In this document: positions 58,628-64,000 of the stretch, in pieces
How positions within the stretch are numbered: the stretch's first letter is position 1
How the letters are laid out: each line of letters begins with the position of its first letter
NCBI RefSeq assembly: GCF_000829825.1
Contig: NZ_JXSL01000027.1
Span: 547,093-611,092 of the forward strand
Length of the DNA stretch: 64,000 bases
Reading direction: 5' to 3'
Origin: Paramagnetospirillum magnetotacticum MS-1
GTDB taxonomy: Bacteria; Pseudomonadota; Alphaproteobacteria; Rhodospirillales; Magnetospirillaceae
Position numbers and translations under genes: made by a program
The notes under the pieces: model-generated
The model's database searches: none
What the model saw: only the letters and a program-made list of their open reading frames with translations
What the model was told of the DNA's origin: nothing

Positions 58628-61405
58628 ATGATCCGCTCGCGCCTGTTCTTCCGGCTGTTCTCGGCCATTCTCGCCGCCGTGGCCCTGTTCGCGGCGGCCA
58701 TCTACGCCTTTTCGGTGCCGCTGATCGAGGAGAAGGCCTACGAGATCGAGCTGAACGCCAGCCGGACCATCCTCGACAATGTCTTCGTCATGACTGGCAA
58801 GATCGATGTCAGCCTGGAAGACCGCCGGGCCATGACGGTGGAATCCTACAAGGCGCAGCTCAAAAACGTGGTCTCCCTGGCCGCGTCCTATCTGGAACAC
58901 GTCTTCGCCCGCGCCGACCGGGGCGAGATCAGCGAGGCCGAAGCCCGCCGCCTGGCCTTCGACGGCTTGCGCGCCTTCAAATGGGGCAATAACGATTATA
59001 TCTGGGTGACCGACTACAATTCGGTGATCCGCTCCCATCCCGACCCCGAATTCCAGGGCCGCGACGCCTCGCGGGTTCAGGGCTCGGACGGACGCGCCAT
59101 CCTGCCCACCATCATCGCCATCGCCCGCAACAAGGGCGAGGGCTTCCATACCTATCCCTGGCAGCGCCTGGGTGAGAGCAAGACCAGCGAGAAGCTTTCC
59201 TATTTCATCGACATGCCCAATCGCGGTCTGGTGATCGGCACCGGAGCCTATCTGGACGACATCGACCGCGAGGTGGAGCGCCGCAAGGCCGAGGCCGTCG
59301 AGGACCTGCGCCAGGCGCTGCGCAATATCCGCATCGCGCGCACCGGCTACGTCTATATCTTCGACGCGGCCAAAACCATGATCATCCACCCCAACGCCAA
59401 TATCGAGGGTCAAGCTTTTGGCACCCGTGTCGATCCGGCCACGGGTCGGCGTATCGCCGATGAATTGATGGAAGCCGCCGACAGTGACCGCCCGCTGACC
59501 TATCTGTGGGACAAGCCGTCGGATCCGGGCAATTACGCCTATGAGAAGATTTCCTGGGTGCGCCACTTCAAGGGCTTTGACTGGTATATCGCCTCCTCGG
59601 TCTATGTGGACGAGTTGAAACGCTCCTCGGCGGTGTTGGGCAACCGACTGGTGACCATCGCCCTGGCCTTCCTGGTGGTTGCGGCCGCGCTGGGCTATCT
59701 GGCGGTGGACTGGCTGACCCGGCCCCTCAACCGTCTGGCCGAAACCGCAGAACAGGTCCAAGCCGGGAATCTGGACGCCCAAAGCGGCATCCGCCGCGAT
59801 GACGAGATCGGCCTTCTGGCCGAGGCCCTGGACGGCATGGTCCGCCGGGTCAAGGACGATATCCTGACGCTCGATTCCCGCGTGCAGGAACGCACCATGG
59901 AACTGGAAGAGGCCGAGACCCGCCGCCGCCTGATTCTCGACGCCATTCCTGCCGCCATCGCCTATCTGGGCCGAGACGAGGTCATCCGCTTCGTCAACCG
60001 GGGCTGGGCGGATCTGGTGCGCCAAGATACGGCCAACCTGATCGGCAGCAGCCTTCGGTCAGCCATCGGGCGCTTTGCCCACAATGCCATCCAGCCGCAT
60101 ATGGAGCGCACCTGGGCGGGCGAGGAAGTGAGTTTCGAATACAGCTTCCCCCATCCCGACGGGCATGTGGTCACCACCAAGAACATCCTGATTCCGCAAC
60201 TGGCGGCCAATGGAACGGTGAGTGCCATGTTCGTTCTGGCGCTCGACATCACGGCGGAAAAGGCCACTGAAGGCCAGTTGATGGAGGCCCAGCGCATGAA
60301 GGCGGTGGGCCAGTTGTCGGGTGGCTTGGCCCATGACTTCAACAATCTGCTCTCAGTCATCTTGGGCAATCTGGCGGCGGCGCGCGACCGATATGGAGAG
60401 GTCGAGGGGCTGGATTCCTATCTGGAACCGGCGGTGCGCGCCAGCCGCCGTGGCGCCGACATCACGTCGCGCCTGCTGGCCTTCTCGCGCCAGCAGCCCT
60501 TGAAGCCGCAACCCGTGGATGTTTCCGCCCTGGTGCGCGAAGTCTCGGTGCTGCTGTCGCGCTCACTGCCGTCTTCGGTCACCATCACCATTCCCGACGA
60601 GGGCGGCGAATGCTGGGCCATCGCCGATGCCAACCAGTTGGAGAACGCCCTGATCAACCTGGCGCTCAATGCCAGGGACGCCATGCCCGATGGCGGGCGC
60701 CTGGAAATGGATGTGCGCCTCCGGACCGTGACCGATCCCCTGACCTTCGACGAGAAGGTGGAGCCCGACGATTACCTGGAAATCCGCGTGTCGGACAGCG
60801 GCGAGGGCTTTGCTCTCGAAGCCATGACCCGGGCCTTCGAGCCCTTCTTCACCACCAAGCGCCTGGGCTCGGGCCTGGGTCTGTCCATGGTCTACGGCTT
60901 CGTGAAACAGTCCAAGGGCTATATCGCCCTGGACAGCCGTTTGGGTGTCGGCTCCACCGTCACCATCTTGCTGCCCCGCGCCGCCCCGGTGGCCTTGGAG
61001 GCGGAGGAGGATTCCACGCCGCTTTCACCATCGCGCTGGCAAGGGCAACTAGCCCTCATCGCCGAGGACGATGCCGATGTGCGCGCCGTGCTGCGCGGCC
61101 AGTTGGTGGATCTGGGCTTCTCGGTGGTCGAAGCGGAAAGCGGCGACGAGGCCGCCGATCTGTTCGGCCAGATCGAGGGCCTGTCCCTGGTGGTCTCCGA
61201 CATCGTCATGCCCGGCATGAGCGGTATCGAACTGGCCGAGCGCATCCGGGCCGAGCGCCCCGCCATCCGCGTGATTCTCATCAGCGGATTCTCCTTCGAC
61301 ACTAGCCCCGAGGCCGATGATCTGGTCATATTGCGAAAACCATGGGACAGATCCGATCTCGCCGCCGCCGTAGCCCGGACGACGGAGCCTTCGGACGCGG
61401 CGTGA
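58628..61405 (+). CDS. Hybrid sensor histidine kinase with two Cache sensor domains
   Basis: 925 residues. N-terminal membrane segment (about 7-30), two periplasmic Cache-like sensors (about 34-210 and 220-330; NNDYIWVTDYNSVIRSHPDPEFQGRD and TGYVYIFDAAKTMIIHPNANIEG), second membrane segment (341-361), HAMP (about 362-415), PAS (about 433-545), HisKA with phospho-His 569 (LSGGLAHDFNN), HATPase (N-box NALINLALNARDAMPDGG, G-box DSGEGF and LGSGLGLSMVYG) and a C-terminal receiver with Asp858 (VVSDIVMPG). Cache domains of this type bind small organic acids such as acetate or propionate. Adjacent to actP and an acyl-CoA synthetase, it probably senses a carboxylate. Followed by a response regulator. 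Confidence 0.93.
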   Translation: MIRSRLFFRLFSAILAAVALFAAAIYAFSVPLIEEKAYEIELNASRTILDNVFVMTGKIDVSLEDRRAMTVESYKAQLKNVVSLAASYLEHVFARADRGEISEAEARRLAFDGLRAFKWGNNDYIWVTDYNSVIRSHPDPEFQGRDASRVQGSDGRAILPTIIAIARNKGEGFHTYPWQRLGESKTSEKLSYFIDMPNRGLVIGTGAYLDDIDREVERRKAEAVEDLRQALRNIRIARTGYVYIFDAAKTMIIHPNANIEGQAFGTRVDPATGRRIADELMEAADSDRPLTYLWDKPSDPGNYAYEKISWVRHFKGFDWYIASSVYVDELKRSSAVLGNRLVTIALAFLVVAAALGYLAVDWLTRPLNRLAETAEQVQAGNLDAQSGIRRDDEIGLLAEALDGMVRRVKDDILTLDSRVQERTMELEEAETRRRLILDAIPAAIAYLGRDEVIRFVNRGWADLVRQDTANLIGSSLRSAIGRFAHNAIQPHMERTWAGEEVSFEYSFPHPDGHVVTTKNILIPQLAANGTVSAMFVLALDITAEKATEGQLMEAQRMKAVGQLSGGLAHDFNNLLSVILGNLAAARDRYGEVEGLDSYLEPAVRASRRGADITSRLLAFSRQQPLKPQPVDVSALVREVSVLLSRSLPSSVTITIPDEGGECWAIADANQLENALINLALNARDAMPDGGRLEMDVRLRTVTDPLTFDEKVEPDDYLEIRVSDSGEGFALEAMTRAFEPFFTTKRLGSGLGLSMVYGFVKQSKGYIALDSRLGVGSTVTILLPRAAPVALEAEEDSTPLSPSRWQGQLALIAEDDADVRAVLRGQLVDLGFSVVEAESGDEAADLFGQIEGLSLVVSDIVMPGMSGIELAERIRAERPAIRVILISGFSFDTSPEADDLVILRKPWDRSDLAAAVARTTEPSDAA

Positions 61406-61459
61406 AGGGCTGGGCAATCAGAGGCCCTCGCCCGGCGATTGAGGGGCTGATGTAAAACA

Positions 61460-62176
61460 ATGAGCGGCAAGAAGCGCATCTACGTCATCGATGACGAGCC
61501 CGATATCCGCGCCTTGCTGCGCCAAGTGCTGGAGGGCTACGGCTATCAGGTGACGCCCCTGGCCAGTGGAGCCCTGGCCCGCCAGGCCATCCGCCGCGAG
61601 CCGCCCGATCTGTGCATCGTCGATCTCGGCCTGCCCGACATGGATGGCCTCACCCTGGTCCGGGAATTGTGGGAGGACGTGCGCTTCGGGGTGATCATCC
61701 TGACGGGGCGCGGCGGGGTTTCTGACCGGGTTCTGGGGCTGGAACTGGGCGCCGACGACTATATCGTCAAGCCCTTCGAGCCGCGCGAACTGGTGGCCCG
61801 CGTCAATTCGGTCATCCGCCGCCGCGATCAACTGGCCGCCACCAGCGGCCCCATCACCACGCGGGCGGCCTTCGGCGAGTGGATCTATGATTCCGGCGAT
61901 CTCAGCCTCACCCATGCCGATGGACGCCAAGAGACGCTCACCGCCGCCGAGGCCGTGCTGCTCACCGCACTCCTGCGCGCGCCCAAGCGCGTTCTGTCGC
62001 GCGAGCAATTGCAAGGGGCCGAGCCGGAAAAGGACGATTTCGCCTTCGACCGCGCCATCGATGTGCGCATCTCGCGCATCAGGAAGAAGATCGAAGCCGA
62101 TCCGAAATTCCCCCGCCTGATCAAGACGGTCTATGGCGCAGGCTATCTCTTCGCCACCGATGTGCGGTGGGAGTAG
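61460..62176 (+). CDS. OmpR family response regulator
   Basis: 238 residues. Receiver domain (about 1-120) with the acidic pair DDE at 11-13, phospho-acceptor Asp55 (LCIVDLGLPDMDG) and Lys of YIVKPFEPRELVARV. C-terminal winged helix (about 140-235): TLTAAEAVLLTALLRAPKRVLSREQL, then FDRAIDVRISRIRKKIEADPKFPRLIKTVYGAGYLF. It follows the sensor kinase by 54 bases and is its likely partner, controlling the flanking genes. Confidence 0.93.
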   Translation: MSGKKRIYVIDDEPDIRALLRQVLEGYGYQVTPLASGALARQAIRREPPDLCIVDLGLPDMDGLTLVRELWEDVRFGVIILTGRGGVSDRVLGLELGADDYIVKPFEPRELVARVNSVIRRRDQLAATSGPITTRAAFGEWIYDSGDLSLTHADGRQETLTAAEAVLLTALLRAPKRVLSREQLQGAEPEKDDFAFDRAIDVRISRIRKKIEADPKFPRLIKTVYGAGYLFATDVRWE

Positions 62177-62261
62177 AAACAATTCGTTAGAATCCGGAGA
62201 CACTTGGGCAATGAGAGGCCGCTAGAACCTTCGGCAAAATATTGGAAGGGAGAGTCCTCTA

Positions 62262-63887
62262 ATGTCCGCCAATCCGTATGAACTGGGTCTGACCAAGAAC
62301 GACGCCAATTTCGTGGCGCTGACGCCGCTCACCTTCCTGGAGCGCGCCGCCGCCGTATGGCCGGATCGTCTGGCCGTCATTCACGGCCCCGTACGCCGGA
62401 CCTGGGCCGAAACCTTCGTGCGCTGCCGCAAGCTGGCCGCCGCGCTCGCCCAGCGCGGCATCGGACTGGGCGACACCGTGGCCCTGATGGGCGCCAATAC
62501 GCCCGAGACCTTCGAGGCCCATTTCGGCGTCCCGCTGACCGGTGCCGTTCTGAACGCCATCAACACCCGTCTCGACGCCGACGCCGTCACCTTCATCCTC
62601 AACCATGCCGAGGCCAAGATCCTCATCACCGACCGGGAGTTCTCGCCGGTGGTAAAGAAGGCCCTGGCCGCGCTGGGCCGCACCATTCCGGTGATCGATA
62701 TCGACGATCCCCAGTTCAAGGGCGGCGAACTGCTGGGCGAGAAGACCTACGAGCAGCTTCTGGATGAAGCGCAATCCGAAGCGCCCTGGACCATGCCCTC
62801 CGATGAGTGGCAGGCCATCGCTCTCAACTACACGTCGGGCACCACCGGCAATCCCAAGGGCGTGGTCTACCACCATCGCGGCGCTTATCTGAACGCGGTG
62901 TCCAACGCGCTGTCATGGCAGATGGGCGACGGCACGGTCTATCTGTGGACGCTGCCCATGTTCCACTGCAATGGCTGGTGCTTCCCCTGGACCATGGCCG
63001 TGGTGGCGGGCACCAGTGTCTGCCTGCGCCATGTGCGCGTCGATGCCATCATGAGCGCCATCAGAGACGAGAAGGTCACCAATTTCTGCGGTGCCCCCAT
63101 CGTGCTCAACATGATCAACAACGCGCCCGCCGCCCTGAAGGAAGGCATCAGCCATGCCGTCAAGGTGATGACCGCCGGTGCCGCGCCGCCCGCCCCCGTC
63201 ATCGCGGGCATGGAGCGCATGGGCTGGGAAGTGACCCATGTCTATGGCCTGACCGAGTGCTATGGCCCCACGGTCCAGTGCGTTTGGCACGACAAGTGGA
63301 ATCCCCTCTCCATCGAAGAAAAGGCCCAGATCAAGGCGCGCCAGGGCGTGCGCGGCCCCATGCTGGAAGGCCTGATGATCGCCGATCCCTTGAGCCTGGA
63401 GCCTGCGCCCAAGGACGGCAAGACGGTGGGCGAGATCTTCATGCGCGGCAACAATGTCATGAAGGGCTATCTCAAGAATCCCGCCGCCACCCAGGAAGCC
63501 TTTGCCGGTGGCTGGTTCCATACCGGTGATCTGGCGGTCTGGCACCCCGACGGCTATGTCGAGATCAAGGACCGCTCCAAGGACATCATCATCTCAGGCG
63601 GCGAGAATATCTCGTCCATCGAGGTGGAAGACATCCTCTACGCCCACCCCGCCGTGCTGGAAGCCGCCGTGGTCGCCCGGCCCGACGAGAAATGGGGCGA
63701 GACGCCATGTGCCTTCATCGCGCTCAAAGATGGCGCCGAGGCCAGTGAAGCCGATATCATCAGCTTCTGCCGCGAACGCATGGCCCATTTCAAGGTGCCG
63801 AGGACCATCGTGTTCGGCGGACTGCCCAAGACCTCCACCGGCAAGGTCCAGAAGTTCATGCTGCGCCAGAAGGCCAAGGAGCTGTGA
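62262..63887 (+). CDS. Acyl-CoA synthetase (AMP-forming), medium-chain type
   Basis: 541 residues of the ANL superfamily. A3 motif [32 protein letters not shown], then [24 protein letters not shown]5 [55 protein letters not shown], and catalytic Lys in [15 protein letters not shown]. The [10 protein letters not shown] region is typical of the medium-chain/plant AMP-ligase-like subgroup (AlkK-type). It is coupled to the following etfB gene by a TGATG overlap, linking activation to the electron carrier of beta-oxidation. Confidence 0.92.
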   Translation: MSANPYELGLTKNDANFVALTPLTFLERAAAVWPDRLAVIHGPVRRTWAETFVRCRKLAAALAQRGIGLGDTVALMGANTPETFEAHFGVPLTGAVLNAINTRLDADAVTFILNHAEAKILITDREFSPVVKKALAALGRTIPVIDIDDPQFKGGELLGEKTYEQLLDEAQSEAPWTMPSDEWQAIALNYTSGTTGNPKGVVYHHRGAYLNAVSNALSWQMGDGTVYLWTLPMFHCNGWCFPWTMAVVAGTSVCLRHVRVDAIMSAIRDEKVTNFCGAPIVLNMINNAPAALKEGISHAVKVMTAGAAPPAPVIAGMERMGWEVTHVYGLTECYGPTVQCVWHDKWNPLSIEEKAQIKARQGVRGPMLEGLMIADPLSLEPAPKDGKTVGEIFMRGNNVMKGYLKNPAATQEAFAGGWFHTGDLAVWHPDGYVEIKDRSKDIIISGGENISSIEVEDILYAHPAVLEAAVVARPDEKWGETPCAFIALKDGAEASEADIISFCRERMAHFKVPRTIVFGGLPKTSTGKVQKFMLRQKAKEL

Positions 63888-64000
63888 TGACCAAGGTACT
63901 CGTCGCGATCAAGCGGGTGATCGACTACAACGTCAAGATTCGGGTCAAGTCGGATGGTTCGGGTGTGGAGACCCAGAATGTGAAGTTCTCCATGAACCCC
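63887..64000 (+). CDS. etfB: Electron transfer flavoprotein beta subunit, start only (runs off the right edge)
   Basis: 38 codons are visible: [18 protein letters not shown] followed by VKSDGSGVE and VKFSMNP, the canonical EtfB N-terminus. ETF takes electrons from acyl-CoA dehydrogenases and feeds them to ETF:quinone oxidoreductase. The ATG overlaps the stop of the acyl-CoA synthetase gene. The rest lies beyond the window. Confidence 0.93.
   Translation, partial: MTKVLVAIKRVIDYNVKIRVKSDGSGVETQNVKFSMNP

Overview
The window is a gene-dense, high-GC stretch of a bacterial chromosome. Gene content points to an alphaproteobacterium of the Rhodospirillales, most like Magnetospirillum or a close relative. 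The pointers are a lolC-lolD-MAPEG-dnaE order, an Ate/Bpt-type aminoacyl-tRNA protein transferase, several TRAP and Liv-type transporters, methylmalonyl-CoA epimerase, and a complete rnf operon of the nitrogen-fixation type. The genus is an inference from remembered family resemblance; no search was possible. I see no rRNA, tRNA, CRISPR array, transposase or phage gene.

Layout. 1-4.2 kb (minus): 5' part of dnaE, a MAPEG protein, lolD, lolC and a secreted low-complexity protein. 4.6-9.7 kb: an unrecognised protein, DNA-3-methyladenine glycosylase I, methylmalonyl-CoA epimerase, a penicillin-acylase-family hydrolase (plus) and a flavin reductase. 9.9-13.2 kb (plus): motA, motB, an RDD membrane protein and the aminoacyl-tRNA protein transferase. 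13.3-16.5 kb: a TRAP transporter whose permease genes (plus) converge on its binding-protein gene (minus) across a strong terminator. 16.6-18.8 kb: parC.

18.9-43.0 kb is a large CoA-thioester catabolism region. A minus-strand operon (enoyl-CoA hydratase, BadH-like SDR, enoyl-CoA hydratase, acyl-CoA dehydrogenase, SDR) ends in a TetR regulator, and TGAATG-type dyads lie in front of its first gene. A second minus-strand operon holds paaF-, paaH- and paaJ-like genes, which handle adipyl-CoA-type intermediates. Divergent from it is a 14-kb plus-strand series: IclR regulator, acyl-CoA dehydrogenase, CoA ligase, complete Liv-type ABC importer, hotdog thioesterase, nitronate monooxygenase-like protein, unknown polytopic membrane protein, class III CoA transferase and a TPR/O-GlcNAc-transferase-like protein. 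Together these suggest uptake, CoA activation and beta-oxidation of an acid, possibly a dicarboxylic, alicyclic or aromatic-derived one. The substrate cannot be read from sequence.

43.0-50.9 kb is an apbE-rseC-rnfABCDGEH operon with one extra unknown gene at its end. A good sigma-54 promoter and an upstream TGT-N10-ACA dyad precede it, suggesting NifA control and a role in supplying low-potential electrons to nitrogenase. 51.0-56.2 kb (minus) is a potFGHI-type polyamine importer translationally coupled to a CPA2 cation/proton antiporter. 56.4-58.4 kb (minus) is a DUF485-actP acetate/monocarboxylate symporter pair. 58.6-64.0 kb (plus) is a hybrid sensor kinase, an OmpR-family response regulator, an acyl-CoA synthetase and the start of etfB.
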